Of a stretch of 64,000 bases of DNA, positions 52,143-62,837 are shown piece by piece. Each line of letters starts with the position of its first letter. Within the stretch, counting starts at the first letter, position 1. The DNA lies in NCBI RefSeq assembly GCF_900155545.1, contig NZ_LT732526.1, forward strand, positions 4,047,827-4,111,826, written 5' to 3'. Origin of the DNA: Clostridium sp. Marseille-P2415. Lineage in GTDB: Bacteria; Bacillota; Clostridia; Lachnospirales; Lachnospiraceae. The notes beneath the pieces were generated by a model. It was not told where the DNA came from. It made no database searches and was given only the letters and a program-made list of their open reading frames with translations. Both the position numbers and the translations under genes were made by a program.

Positions 52143-52313
52143 TTAAGCTTCAGAAATAGCTCCTGTTGGGCATACACCTTCACAAGCGCCGCAATCGATA
52201 CAGGAATCAGCATCAATAACAAACTGAGAATCACCCTGGCTGATAGCGCTTACCGGGCATTCTCCTTCACAGGTTCCGCAACTAACACAAGCATCACTAA
52301 TAACACGTGCCAT
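52143..52313 (-). CDS. 2[4Fe-4S] ferredoxin
   Basis: This 56-aa ferredoxin has two cluster motifs, CVSCGTCEGECP and CIDCGACEGVCP, the classical clostridial form. AAGGAGG stands before ATG 52313. It carries electrons for pyruvate:ferredoxin oxidoreductase, hydrogenase and similar enzymes. It is short enough to be missed by length cut-offs. Confidence 0.95.
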   Translation of the reverse strand: MARVISDACVSCGTCEGECPVSAISQGDSQFVIDADSCIDCGACEGVCPTGAISEA

Positions 52314-52408
52314 GATAAATAACCTCCTTAAATTCTATACATTTTTCTATATTTTATACCATAAATTAAAAATATTCAAGTACAATTTCCTGCAATTAAT
52401 GTTTAATT

Positions 52409-53176
52409 TTAGGAGCAATACCGGTCTGGTACTCCCGTTCTGGCATCCCGGATTCCGCTTAAGATCACTTTCTTGGCAGAGATGGCGCCTTCTGTGGACA
52501 TAGAGGGGACATCCTTTAAGGGGTAGTCCATTCCAAGGCTTTCGTACTTCACCTTTCCCATGTCGTGATAGGGCAGAACATCAAGGGCTTTTACGTTCTT
52601 CAGTTCGCCGATGAAGCGCCCGAGCCGGTATAAGTCAGGGGTCTGGTCTGTGATCTGGGGCACCACAACATGACGTATCCATACGGGAATCTGACGCTCG
52701 CTTAAGTACCTGGCAAAATCCAGGATGTTTTCATTGGAATAACCGGTTAAAGGCTTATGTTTTACGGCATCAATGTGTTTGATGTCCAGCATGACAAGAC
52801 TGGTGGAATCAAGCAGCCGGTCCATTTTCTTCAAATGCTCCGGATCATCTCTCCGGAAAGTGACGCCTGAGGTATCGAGACAGGTATGAATGTCCTTTTT
52901 TCTTGCGGCTTCGAAAAGCTCTGTCACAAAATCCAGCTGCATGAGGGGTTCCCCTCCGGTTGCCGTTATGCCGCCGCCCCGGTAAAAATTCCGGGATGAT
53001 TCATATTGTTTTAAGATTTCTTCTGCCGTCATATCGGTACCGCCTGCCATTTTCCAGGTATCCGGGTTGTGGCAGTACTGGCAGCGCATGGGGCAGCCCT
53101 GCAAAAAAACCACCATGCGCACGCCGGGACCGTCAACGGTGCCAAAGCTTTCAATGGAATGGATACGTCCTGTCAT
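52409..53176 (-). CDS. pflA: Pyruvate formate-lyase activating enzyme
   Basis: This 255-aa radical SAM enzyme generates the glycyl radical on pyruvate formate-lyase. The N terminus reads MTGRIHSIESFGTVDGPGVR, then the cluster motif CPMRCQYCHNPDTW, with GGGITATGGEPLMQ following. It is the last gene of the pfl operon, 26 bases after the small glycyl-radical subunit, so it acts on that subunit. Confidence 0.95.
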   Translation of the reverse strand: MTGRIHSIESFGTVDGPGVRMVVFLQGCPMRCQYCHNPDTWKMAGGTDMTAEEILKQYESSRNFYRGGGITATGGEPLMQLDFVTELFEAARKKDIHTCLDTSGVTFRRDDPEHLKKMDRLLDSTSLVMLDIKHIDAVKHKPLTGYSNENILDFARYLSERQIPVWIRHVVVPQITDQTPDLYRLGRFIGELKNVKALDVLPYHDMGKVKYESLGMDYPLKDVPSMSTEGAISAKKVILSGIRDARTGVPDRYCS

Positions 53177-53202
53177 GAATCATTCGCCTTCTTTACTTTT
53201 CA

Positions 53203-53448
53203 CTACATGTTATTATGGAATGTACGGGAGATTACCTCATCCTGCTGTTCCTTTGTCAGTTTGATAAAATTCACCGCATAGCCCGATACTCGTACGGTAA
53301 GCTGCGGATAATTTTCCGGATGCTTCTGGGCATCCAGAAGGGTATCGCGGGTGAAAACATTGACATTTAAGTGATGCCCGCCTTCTTCTACATAGCCATC
53401 TAATAAATTCACAAGGTTATCGATTTGGGAGTCGCTGATATTTGCCAT
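53203..53448 (-). CDS. Separate glycyl-radical subunit of pyruvate formate-lyase (GrcA-like)
   Basis: This 81-aa protein equals the C-terminal glycyl-radical domain of PFL. It contains [40 protein letters not shown] and the end [15 protein letters not shown]. The radical glycine is G56 in RVSGYA. AGGAGG precedes ATG 53448. E. coli YfiD/GrcA is a stand-alone spare domain used with a damaged full-length PFL. Here the large subunit in the same operon lacks this domain altogether, so this protein should be an obligatory part of the enzyme. Confidence 0.88.
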   Translation of the reverse strand: MANISDSQIDNLVNLLDGYVEEGGHHLNVNVFTRDTLLDAQKHPENYPQLTVRVSGYAVNFIKLTKEQQDEVISRTFHNNM

Positions 53449-53469
53449 TTTTTAATCCTCCTTTTGTAC

Positions 53470-53739
53470 TTAATAAGTGTCCTCCATGAAAAGCCGGTTG
53501 CCTTCCGGATCCTCATCGTCTGCATCCATACCCTCAAACAGGGTCGGAATCCTGCAGGCCAGATCTCCGGCCGCGCAGTCCATGGACTTCATGGTAGTTA
53601 CTGATTTTGCCATTGTTTTATCGGCATTTACGGTACCGTCTTCTGATACGCTGATGTTCATATGGCCGCCGTTGCCGGCCATAAACTGATCCAGCATGGA
53701 GACAATGTCATCAATCTGTTTTTCCTTTGGATATGCCAT
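53470..53739 (-). CDS. Small PFL-associated paralogue without the glycyl motif
   Basis: This 89-aa protein starts at ATG 53739 after AGGAG. Residues ~8-35 (KQIDDIVSMLDQFMAGNGGH, then MNISV) match the start of the neighbouring glycyl-radical subunit. The remainder (CAAGDLACRIPTLFEGMD and an acidic tail) is unrelated, and no RVSGYA is present. It is encoded between the catalytic subunit and the radical subunit. It could be a structural or regulatory subunit occupying the same binding groove. I know no characterised homologue. Confidence 0.7.
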   Translation of the reverse strand: MAYPKEKQIDDIVSMLDQFMAGNGGHMNISVSEDGTVNADKTMAKSVTTMKSMDCAAGDLACRIPTLFEGMDADDEDPEGNRLFMEDTY

Positions 53740-53751
53740 AAAAACCACTCC

Positions 53752-55812
<2,061 letters not shown>

Positions 55813-55906
55813 AGTATTGTACCTCCGTAGAATCTCTTTAATATAAGTAGAAATAATGAATAAGTACCGGCAAAGATTATAATTCCTACAATCTTTGTAT
55901 GAATAC

Positions 55907-55936
55907 ATTATATATGAATACTGTATACAATGTCAA
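55907..55936 (-). promoter_or_regulatory. Promoter of the pfl operon
   Basis: On the minus strand TTGACA (55936-55931), 18 bases, TATAAT (55912-55907). GTATTCATA is directly repeated across the -10 region, and TTGTAT/ATACAA arms flank it, so a regulator may bind there. Confidence 0.65.
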
Positions 55937-55994
55937 TACTTCTTAATGAGAAAAATAAATAAAAAAGTATGAATCAAAAAATGAAATTTAGTCC

Positions 55995-56023
55995 TTGCGA
56001 AACAGGCGGAAAAGTATTATATT
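55995..56023 (+). promoter_or_regulatory. Promoter of the DUF1858 gene
   Basis: TTGCGA (55995-56000), 17 bases, TATATT (56018-56023). Confidence 0.45.
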
Positions 56024-56063
56024 ATAAAGACAGTATGTACAATTTTTTAAGGAGGAATACAAG

Positions 56064-56264
56064 ATGCAGATTGATAAAGATATGTTAATAGGCGCATTGC
56101 TTGAGATGGATGAGACCATTGCTCCTATGTTAATGCGCGCAGGTATGCATTGCCTCGGCTGTCCGGCCTCTCAGGGCGAGTCTTTAGAGGAAGCCTGCCA
56201 GGTTCATGGAATAGACTGTGATGTTCTGGTTTCCCAGATTAATGAAGTGTTGGCAGACAGATAG
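56064..56264 (+). CDS. DUF1858 (hybrid-cluster-protein-associated disulfide) domain protein
   Basis: This 66-aa protein starts at ATG 56064 after AAGGAGG. It reads [20 protein letters not shown] and then [19 protein letters not shown]. The CxxC pair within HCLGCP is the hallmark of the DUF1858 family, often fused or adjacent to redox enzymes. It is divergent from the pfl operon, which hints at a redox role in the same physiology. The function is not known. Confidence 0.88.
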   Translation: MQIDKDMLIGALLEMDETIAPMLMRAGMHCLGCPASQGESLEEACQVHGIDCDVLVSQINEVLADR

Positions 56265-56308
56265 AATATATTACAGGAGGCAGACCCTATGGGACTGGCT
56301 TCCTGTTT

Positions 56309-57199
56309 TTATATTGATTCCGTTTTTTCATTTTTTTTCTTTTCTTCTCTGAAATGCCTTGGGCTCATTCCATATTCCTGCTTAAATATCTTAGAAAAGG
56401 TCAAAGGGTTATCATATCCGATGCTGGTTGCAATTTCCTGAATTGACTGGGATGTAGCAGTCAGCCGGTGGACGGCTATGTTAAGCCGGTACCGCATTAA
56501 GTACTCCTGGGGAGAAACGTGAAGCTGCTTTTTAAAAATGGATGTCAGATAGGACCGGTTAATACCGATGTAGTCGGCGATGTCCTGGACCCTGATGTGG
56601 TCGTAGTTTAGCTTGATGTACTGCAGTGCATAATCCACATAGGTGTCAATGGAATAATCGTACTGGTTCTTTCTGCTGGTTCTTAAGCTGTTCTGCATCT
56701 CAATTAAAGTGGATAAGATCTCATATAAATACCCCACCCGCTTGATCTCGTTGGCAAAGGTCAGCTGATTGGTGTCCAGAATTTTCCGTATCATGGGAAG
56801 ATAGAGCTGATTCGGAATCTGAGAATGGATAGCAGGAGTCTCCGCGGACAGGCCGGTATAGCTTAAATAGGCTTCTGCCATTTCGCCGTCAAAGGTAATC
56901 CACATGTACTCCCATGGATTTTGGTGATCTGCATGGTAAAGGATGGGATGGCCCTTGGGGATCAGGAAAATGTCATCGGTTTTTAAAATATGCCGTTTTC
57001 CGCCTATTTCAAGGACTCCGGCTCCGCTCAGTATAAAGTGAAGGTGATGCTCATTGGGAATCTTATGATTGTAAGTATAATCGGGAGGACACTGCTGGAT
57101 TCCGCAGTGAACCAGATACAGATCATTGGTCTGCCGCTTGATATTTCTTAAGCAGCGAAACCCTGCTACATTTTTATAAGTCGTTTGCTTTTCGCTCAA
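56309..57199 (-). CDS. AraC-family transcriptional regulator
   Basis: This 296-aa regulator has a cupin-like sensor domain (HHLHFILSGAGVLEIGGKRH) and a C-terminal AraC domain (RVQDIADYIGINRSYLTSIF and SIQEIATSIGYDNPLTFSKI). The start appears to be TTG 57199 with GAGGGGG upstream; no ATG fits. It lies 124 bases after the GH4 alpha-galactosidase gene on the same strand and is related to the divergent AraC protein at 58765. It probably regulates the alpha-galactoside genes. Confidence 0.88.
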   Translation of the reverse strand: MSEKQTTYKNVAGFRCLRNIKRQTNDLYLVHCGIQQCPPDYTYNHKIPNEHHLHFILSGAGVLEIGGKRHILKTDDIFLIPKGHPILYHADHQNPWEYMWITFDGEMAEAYLSYTGLSAETPAIHSQIPNQLYLPMIRKILDTNQLTFANEIKRVGYLYEILSTLIEMQNSLRTSRKNQYDYSIDTYVDYALQYIKLNYDHIRVQDIADYIGINRSYLTSIFKKQLHVSPQEYLMRYRLNIAVHRLTATSQSIQEIATSIGYDNPLTFSKIFKQEYGMSPRHFREEKKKNEKTESI

Positions 57200-57224
57200 A
57201 AAAATGCCCCCTCAATATGGTGAA

Positions 57225-57270
57225 AGACCCTGTCAGACAATCCGTTTTCGTTGGAAGCTTGATAGGGTCT
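57225..57270. repeat. Inverted repeat between the GH4 and AraC genes
   Basis: AGACCCTGTCA (57225-57235) is mirrored by TGATAGGGTCT (57260-57270). There is no clear T-run. It may be a weak terminator for the GH4 gene or an operator for the AraC gene. Confidence 0.45.
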
Positions 57271-57323
57271 ATTATACAGGACGCAGGTTTAACTTGCAAA
57301 TGATATTTCCCGGAAGAAGCCGG

Positions 57324-58646
57324 TTAACGGTACATTTCCATATAGCTTCCATGGGCGGCGATCAATTCATCCACCATGGACCGGATATCCCGTATATTGA
57401 GTTCTGCAGAGGTATGCGGATCCAGCATGGCCGCCTGATAGATCATGCTTACATCCCTGTTTCGTGCAGCTTCCATTGTGAGAAGCTGCGGATTTATATT
57501 GGTCATATTCATGGCAGCCAGCTGAGTGGGAAGGCGGCCTACATGGCAGGGGGTGATTCCGCTGCCGTCCACCAGGCAGGGAACTTCCACGCAGGAATCC
57601 GCGGGCAGATTGTCAATCAGCCCCTGATTTAACACGCTTCCGCCGATTTTATACGGTTTGTTGGTCAGGATCGCTTCCATAATATAAGAAGCATACTCTA
57701 AGGAACGGGTATGGGTGATTTTTCCGTTGTTTAGAATGGAAGCCTTTTCTTCCTCCCATTCGCTTATCTGCTTTACGCACCGGCGCGGATATTCATCCAG
57801 GGGAATTTTAAATTCCTCGATCATTTCCGGATATTTGGATTTTATGAACAGAGGATTGTATTCCGCATTGTGTTCGCTGGATTCCGTACAATAGTAGCCC
57901 AGGTGGCTGATGTATTCAAAACGGACCATATCCTTATGTTTTTCCGTCTGATTTTTTTCAGACGCCTCCCGGCGTATGAGAGGATAGAGGTCTTGCCCAT
58001 CCCTGTCATGGATTTTTAAGAGCCATGCCATATGGTTGATTCCCGCGATCAGTTCGGTTCTGCCTTCCAGCTTATCCTCCATGCCGAGTTCCTTTAATAA
58101 GGTTTCCGAACATACCTGAACGCTGTGGCATAATCCGATGGTTTTGATGGCAGTGTAGCGCTGCATGTAACCGGTCAATATGGCCATTGGATTGGTGTAA
58201 TTCAGAAAATAGGCATCCGGGCAGACTTCCTCCATATCTCTTGCAAAATCTTCCAGGACAGGAATGGTGCGAAGACCCCGCATGATCCCTCCGATTCCAA
58301 GGGTATCGGCAATGGTCTGTTTTAATCCGTATTTTTTAGGTATCTCAAAATCTGTGATGGTACAGGGGTCATATCCTCCGACCTGAATGGCGTTAACCAC
58401 AAAGGACGCGCCGGACAGTGCCTCTTTCCGGTTTTCCTCCCCAAGATAAGTTTTGATCTCAGACCGCCCGTTATTTACATTTTTGTTGATTGCATTAAGA
58501 ATAAGCTCCGAATCACCAAGACGGACCGGGTCAATGTCATACAGGGCGATCTGTGCGTCCTGCAAAACCGGGGTGCACATGCAGTCACCCAGGACATTTC
58601 TTGCAAATATCGTGCTTCCTGCCCCCATAAAAGTTATTTTTACCAT
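57324..58646 (-). CDS. melA: Alpha-galactosidase, GH4 family
   Basis: This 440-aa NAD- and Mn-dependent glycosidase starts at ATG 58646 (MVKITFMGAGSTIFARNVLG) with GAGGAGGAAAG upstream. GAGST is the NAD-binding loop. VGGYDPCTITDFEIPKKYGL, QTIADTLGIGGIMRGLRTIP and GLCHSVQVC, with the metal-binding Cys-His, closely follow E. coli MelA. TESSEHNAEYNP is also characteristic. It hydrolyses melibiose and related alpha-galactosides in the cytoplasm by a redox mechanism. Together with a GH36 enzyme nearby it gives the locus two unrelated alpha-galactosidases. Confidence 0.92.
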   Translation of the reverse strand: MVKITFMGAGSTIFARNVLGDCMCTPVLQDAQIALYDIDPVRLGDSELILNAINKNVNNGRSEIKTYLGEENRKEALSGASFVVNAIQVGGYDPCTITDFEIPKKYGLKQTIADTLGIGGIMRGLRTIPVLEDFARDMEEVCPDAYFLNYTNPMAILTGYMQRYTAIKTIGLCHSVQVCSETLLKELGMEDKLEGRTELIAGINHMAWLLKIHDRDGQDLYPLIRREASEKNQTEKHKDMVRFEYISHLGYYCTESSEHNAEYNPLFIKSKYPEMIEEFKIPLDEYPRRCVKQISEWEEEKASILNNGKITHTRSLEYASYIMEAILTNKPYKIGGSVLNQGLIDNLPADSCVEVPCLVDGSGITPCHVGRLPTQLAAMNMTNINPQLLTMEAARNRDVSMIYQAAMLDPHTSAELNIRDIRSMVDELIAAHGSYMEMYR

Positions 58647-58764
58647 GGTCTTTCCTCCTCGCTTCTCATTGTCTGGCTGATGAGGATATTGTATAATCAC
58701 AATAGGAAAAAAGATAGGAAGTTTGTTTCATAAAATTGTCATTTTGTTGCATGGAGGGATTAAG

Positions 58765-59568
58765 ATGAATCAAGCGGCACGGGGGATGACCATTTATTAC
58801 TGCGGTCATGAGCAGTGTGCGGCCAGACACTTTTTTGGCCCGGCCATACGGAAGCATTATCTGATGCATGTGGTGTTAAAGGGAAAAGGAATCTATCGGG
58901 CAGGGGAAGAAGAGTATGTACTGAAGGCAGGAGATGCATTTTTAATTAAGCCCCAGGAGGTCACCTATTATGAGGCAGATGAGGAGGATCCCTGGGAATA
59001 CGCATGGGCCGCATTTGCCGGCAATGAGGCGGAGCGGCTCCTTCTTGAATACCGGCAGGATGAAAAGGGATATATTTACCGTTTTGGAAAGGAAGACGGC
59101 TGGCAGACCGTTCTGATCCGTCTGGTGACCGCCTTTCAAAGCGGGGCGCACAATATGGATGAAATGGTTGGTTATCTTTATCTTTTGTTTTCCCGGCTTC
59201 CGAAAAATCAAAGAGAGGCGGGAGAATATGAGCAGAGCTATCTGTCCAGGGCAGAGGGATATATGCACCATAATTACAGTTACCCCATTCAAATCAGCGA
59301 TGTGGCCGGATATGTGGGCATCGACCGGACTTATCTGTATAAGCTGTTTATGAAATATAAAGGGATTTCACCGAAGCATTATTTAACGTCTTACCGGATC
59401 ATGGAGGCAAAGCGCCTTTTGGAGGATACAGGACTTAGCATAACCGAAACCGGTTTATCCTGCGGCTTTCACGATGCTTCGGTTTTTTGTAAAAGCTTCC
59501 TGCAGACAGAAGGAGAATCTCCGCTTCAATATCGGAAAAGAGTGCAGGAAGAAAATGAACAAAAATAA
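58765..59568 (+). CDS. AraC-family transcriptional regulator of the alpha-galactoside operon
   Basis: This 267-aa regulator starts at ATG 58765 after GGAGGG, divergent from melA. The sensor part has HYLMHVVLKGKGIYRAGEEE and EDPWEYAWAAFAG. The AraC domain has IQISDVAGYVGIDRTYLYKL and ISPKHYLTSYRIMEAKRLLE. It resembles MsmR-type activators that stand before raffinose/melibiose transporters. Likely targets are the operon downstream and melA. Confidence 0.9.
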   Translation: MNQAARGMTIYYCGHEQCAARHFFGPAIRKHYLMHVVLKGKGIYRAGEEEYVLKAGDAFLIKPQEVTYYEADEEDPWEYAWAAFAGNEAERLLLEYRQDEKGYIYRFGKEDGWQTVLIRLVTAFQSGAHNMDEMVGYLYLLFSRLPKNQREAGEYEQSYLSRAEGYMHHNYSYPIQISDVAGYVGIDRTYLYKLFMKYKGISPKHYLTSYRIMEAKRLLEDTGLSITETGLSCGFHDASVFCKSFLQTEGESPLQYRKRVQEENEQK

Positions 59569-59719
59569 CAAAAAACCATGTGATAATCACATTAGCCCAT
59601 GTAAAATACATGAAAAGCAGTTTATAATCGAAAATACATATAGCGAAAATGATAAAAACTATTTAAAGAAGCGGTTTGTATTATATAAACTGCCAAATGA
59701 AGGGGAGGTAGTAAAATGA
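59555..59719 (+). CDS. Possible 54-aa protein coupled to the binding-protein gene
   Basis: This frame starts at ATG 59555 after AGGAAGA, inside the end of the AraC gene, and stops at TGA 59717-59719, overlapping the next ATG as ATGA. It begins MNKNNKKPCDNHISPCKIHE. The overlap at both ends suggests translational coupling, but the base composition is poor and no family is recognised. It may simply be a leader region. Confidence 0.3.
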   Translation: MNKNNKKPCDNHISPCKIHEKQFIIENTYSENDKNYLKKRFVLYKLPNEGEVVK

Positions 59720-61056
59720 AACGTAAATGGGGGTTAACGGCAGTCATGGCGGTAATTATGGCATCGGTACTGATAGGCTGCGGAAGCCGGCAGTCCGGTC
59801 AGGGATCTGCATCCGCAGGCTCTGAAGAAACAAAACAGAATTCGGAAAGCTCCGTTGAGGCCGGAAATACCGGCTCATCAGGAACCCTGACGGTTGCAAT
59901 CTGGGATAAGAACCAGGAACCGGGATTAACGGAGATCATGAAGGATTTTACGGAGGAAACCGGAATCAAGACACAGATCCAGGTGACGCCCTGGGAGCAG
60001 TATTGGACCATGCTGGAGGCGGGTGCCACCGGCGGCTCCCTGCCGGATGTCTTCTGGATGCATTCCAATGAAATCGCAAGATACTCCGAATACGGGATGC
60101 TTCTTGACCTGACGGACAGGATCAAGTCCAGCGATAAGCTGGATATGGATAAATTTCCAAAGGACATTGTGGAAATCTATAACTGGGAAGGTACAAAGCA
60201 GTATGCGGTGCCAAAAGACATTGATACCATAGCTCTCTGGTATAACAAGACCATGTTTGATGAAGCGGGGCTCCCCTATCCGGATCAGGACTGGACCTGG
60301 GAGACTTTCGCGAATGCGGCAAAAAAGCTGACCAAACCGGATGGAAGCCAGTATGGATTCGCCTTAAGGCCTACCAATGACCAGGCGGGCTGGAATAATA
60401 TCGTTTATGATATGGGCGGTTATGTGATCAGCCAGGATAAAAAGTCCTCCGGATTCAGCCAGGAGGGTACGGTTAAGGCTTTAACGTTTCTGACCGGTCT
60501 GATGAAGGAGGGATATGCACCGCCATATGAAGTGATTGCGGAAAATACGGAGGAGGCTTTATTTGAAGCCGGTAAGGTGGCAATGATCACCCAGGGTTCC
60601 TGGATGCTGCCGGAGCTTTGCAACAATGATTATGTTAAGGCGAACTGCGACATAGCCGTGCTGCCAAAGGATGCCGAAACCGGAAGAAGGGTTTCCATTT
60701 ACAACGGACTTGGCTGGGCTGCCTCTGCCAATACAGGCATGCCTGAGGAAGCGTGGAAGCTCATTGAATACATGGGGTCAAAGGAGGCGCAGCAGAAGCA
60801 GTCCGACCTTGGAATCGTTATTTCAGCTTATGAGGGGACCACGGAAAACTGGGTAAAAGCATATCCGGATTTCAACCTTAAAGCCTACCTGGATATGATG
60901 GAGACCCTGGTAATCCGGCCATATTCCAAGACAACAGTCACATGGAACAATATGACAAATGAAAAGCTGATCGATGCGTGGACCGGAGCCAGGAGCGTGG
61001 AGGAGGTCTGTAAGGACATCGACCAGGATATGAATGCCATGCTGGCACAGGAATAG
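59716..61056 (+). CDS. Alpha-galactoside ABC transporter substrate-binding lipoprotein (family 1)
   Basis: This 446-aa binding lipoprotein starts at ATG 59716, with GGGGAGG eight bases upstream. The lipobox is LIGC, followed by a Ser/Gly/Glu linker and the mature domain LTVAIWDKNQEPGLTEIMKD. DIDTIALWYNKTMFDEAGLP and WTWETFANAAKKLT are typical of MsmE/RafE-type proteins. It heads an operon with two permeases and a GH36 enzyme, so raffinose-family oligosaccharides or melibiose are the likely ligands. Confidence 0.9.
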   Translation: MKRKWGLTAVMAVIMASVLIGCGSRQSGQGSASAGSEETKQNSESSVEAGNTGSSGTLTVAIWDKNQEPGLTEIMKDFTEETGIKTQIQVTPWEQYWTMLEAGATGGSLPDVFWMHSNEIARYSEYGMLLDLTDRIKSSDKLDMDKFPKDIVEIYNWEGTKQYAVPKDIDTIALWYNKTMFDEAGLPYPDQDWTWETFANAAKKLTKPDGSQYGFALRPTNDQAGWNNIVYDMGGYVISQDKKSSGFSQEGTVKALTFLTGLMKEGYAPPYEVIAENTEEALFEAGKVAMITQGSWMLPELCNNDYVKANCDIAVLPKDAETGRRVSIYNGLGWAASANTGMPEEAWKLIEYMGSKEAQQKQSDLGIVISAYEGTTENWVKAYPDFNLKAYLDMMETLVIRPYSKTTVTWNNMTNEKLIDAWTGARSVEEVCKDIDQDMNAMLAQE

Positions 61057-61073
61057 GAATGGGGTGGGGCTTC

Positions 61074-61979
61074 ATGAACACAAAATCAAAGGTGTCAAGG
61101 CGGGAGAGAAGTGAATTTTTATGGGGGTGGATGTTCTTGCTGCCCACCATGACGGGCCTCATCATTTTAAACATTATCCCTATCTTCCAGACCATTTATC
61201 AGAGTTTTTTTAAAACAGGGGCTTTTGGCAGAGGTAATGTCTTTATTGGCCTTGACAATTACCGGAAGCTGTTCCAGGACAGATTCGTATGGCAGGCCCT
61301 GTGGAATACATGCAAATATGCAGTGGTAGAGGTACCGTTCTCCATTGCCATTGCGCTTGTGCTGGCCGTTTTTTTAAACGGAAGGATCCGGGGACGGTCC
61401 ATATGGAGGACCATTTATTTCCTGCCAATGGTAGCGGCTCCCGCTGCAGTGGCAATGGTCTGGAGGTGGCTTTATAATTCGGAGTTCGGGCTGATCAACC
61501 ATTTGCTGCAGGCGGCCGGACTTCCGGGAGTAAACTGGATCTCCGATCCGGGTATTGCTTATATCTCCGTGGCGGTTGTCGGAATCTGGTCTGTGATCGG
61601 CTACAATCTGGTACTGTTTTTTGCGGGACTTCAGGAGATACCCCGGGATTACTATGAGGCAGCGCAGATTGACGGGGCCGGCGGCGTGAAGCAGTTTTTT
61701 AACATCACTCTGCCTCTTATTTCTCCCACCATGTTTTTTGTGGCCGTTACGAGAGTCATAGGGGCGATGCAGGTATTTGACAGCATTTATATGATGATGG
61801 ACCGAAACAACCCGGCGTTAACAAAGACTCAGTCACTTGTATATCTTTTCTATAAATATTCCTTTATTGAAGGAAATAAAGGATACGGTTCAGCCATTGT
61901 CATGCTGCTGCTTGCTGTTATCCTTCTGATCACGGTGATTCAGATGGTCTGTCAGAAAAAATGGGTGAATTATAGTTAG
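61074..61979 (+). CDS. Sugar ABC transporter permease (MsmF/MalF type)
   Basis: This 301-aa permease starts at ATG 61074 after GGGGTGGGG. It has six helices; FLLPTMTGLIILNIIPIFQT is the first. The EAA loop reads EAAQIDGAGGVKQFFNITLP, and the C terminus ends QKKWVNYS. It is 17 bases after the binding-protein gene. Confidence 0.92.
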   Translation: MNTKSKVSRRERSEFLWGWMFLLPTMTGLIILNIIPIFQTIYQSFFKTGAFGRGNVFIGLDNYRKLFQDRFVWQALWNTCKYAVVEVPFSIAIALVLAVFLNGRIRGRSIWRTIYFLPMVAAPAAVAMVWRWLYNSEFGLINHLLQAAGLPGVNWISDPGIAYISVAVVGIWSVIGYNLVLFFAGLQEIPRDYYEAAQIDGAGGVKQFFNITLPLISPTMFFVAVTRVIGAMQVFDSIYMMMDRNNPALTKTQSLVYLFYKYSFIEGNKGYGSAIVMLLLAVILLITVIQMVCQKKWVNYS

Positions 61980-61992
61980 GGAAAGGAGAATT

Positions 61993-62823
61993 ATGGATAA
62001 GAGCAGAAAAATAAGAGCCGGTCTTATTTACCTGATTCTTGGGATCGGGTCTGTCATCATGCTGGTGCCGTTTGTGTGGATGATCCTGACAGCCTTTAAA
62101 AGCACCTCGGAGGCTACCCAGATGAATCCGTTTATCATCTTTCCGACCGTGTGGAGGAAAGATGCCTTTCATTCTGTCATGAGCAAGATGAACTTTTTAA
62201 GGCTGTACTGGAACACCCTGGTCCTTATCGCGGAGCGCGTCCTGTGTGCGGTGCTTACGGCGACCATGGCAGGATATGCCTTTGGACGGCTTCACTTTAA
62301 AGGAAAGAATCTGGCCTTTTCTCTGGTCCTGTTCCAGATGATGGTGCCATCCCAGATTTTTATCATTCCCCAGTATCTGATGGTGAGCAGGCGGGGAATG
62401 CTCAATACCGCCTTTGGCCTGCTCTTCCCGGGCCTTGTAACTGCCTTTGGAACATTTTTGCTCCGTCAGGCCTATATGGGGCTTCCGGATTCCCTGGAAG
62501 AAGCCGCCAGACTGGATGGCTGCAGCATCGGCCAGACCTTTCTGTACGTGATGGCGCCCCTTACGAAATCTTCCATGGTTGCTCTGGGTATCTTTACAGC
62601 TTTGTTTGCTTTTAAAGAGCTTATGTGGCCTCTGGTCGTCAATACGGAGCAGAACACGATGCCGCTTTCAGCCGCTCTTGCAAAGCTTCAGGGGCAGTTT
62701 GTGACCAACTATCCGGAGCTTATGGCAGCGTCTTTGCTGGCCTGTATCCCCATGATCATCATATATCTCATATTCCAAAAACAATTTATGGAAGGAATTG
62801 CTACATCCGGAGGAAAATTATAG
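61993..62823 (+). CDS. Sugar ABC transporter permease (MsmG/MalG type)
   Basis: This 276-aa permease has AAGGAGAA before ATG 61993. The EAA loop reads EAARLDGCSIGQTFLYVMAP, and the C terminus is FMEGIATSGGKL. It pairs with the preceding permease. No ATPase gene is present in the operon, as in the cellulose locus, so a shared ATPase encoded elsewhere is expected. Confidence 0.92.
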   Translation: MDKSRKIRAGLIYLILGIGSVIMLVPFVWMILTAFKSTSEATQMNPFIIFPTVWRKDAFHSVMSKMNFLRLYWNTLVLIAERVLCAVLTATMAGYAFGRLHFKGKNLAFSLVLFQMMVPSQIFIIPQYLMVSRRGMLNTAFGLLFPGLVTAFGTFLLRQAYMGLPDSLEEAARLDGCSIGQTFLYVMAPLTKSSMVALGIFTALFAFKELMWPLVVNTEQNTMPLSAALAKLQGQFVTNYPELMAASLLACIPMIIIYLIFQKQFMEGIATSGGKL

Positions 62824-62837
62824 AAGGAGTTTTTATT

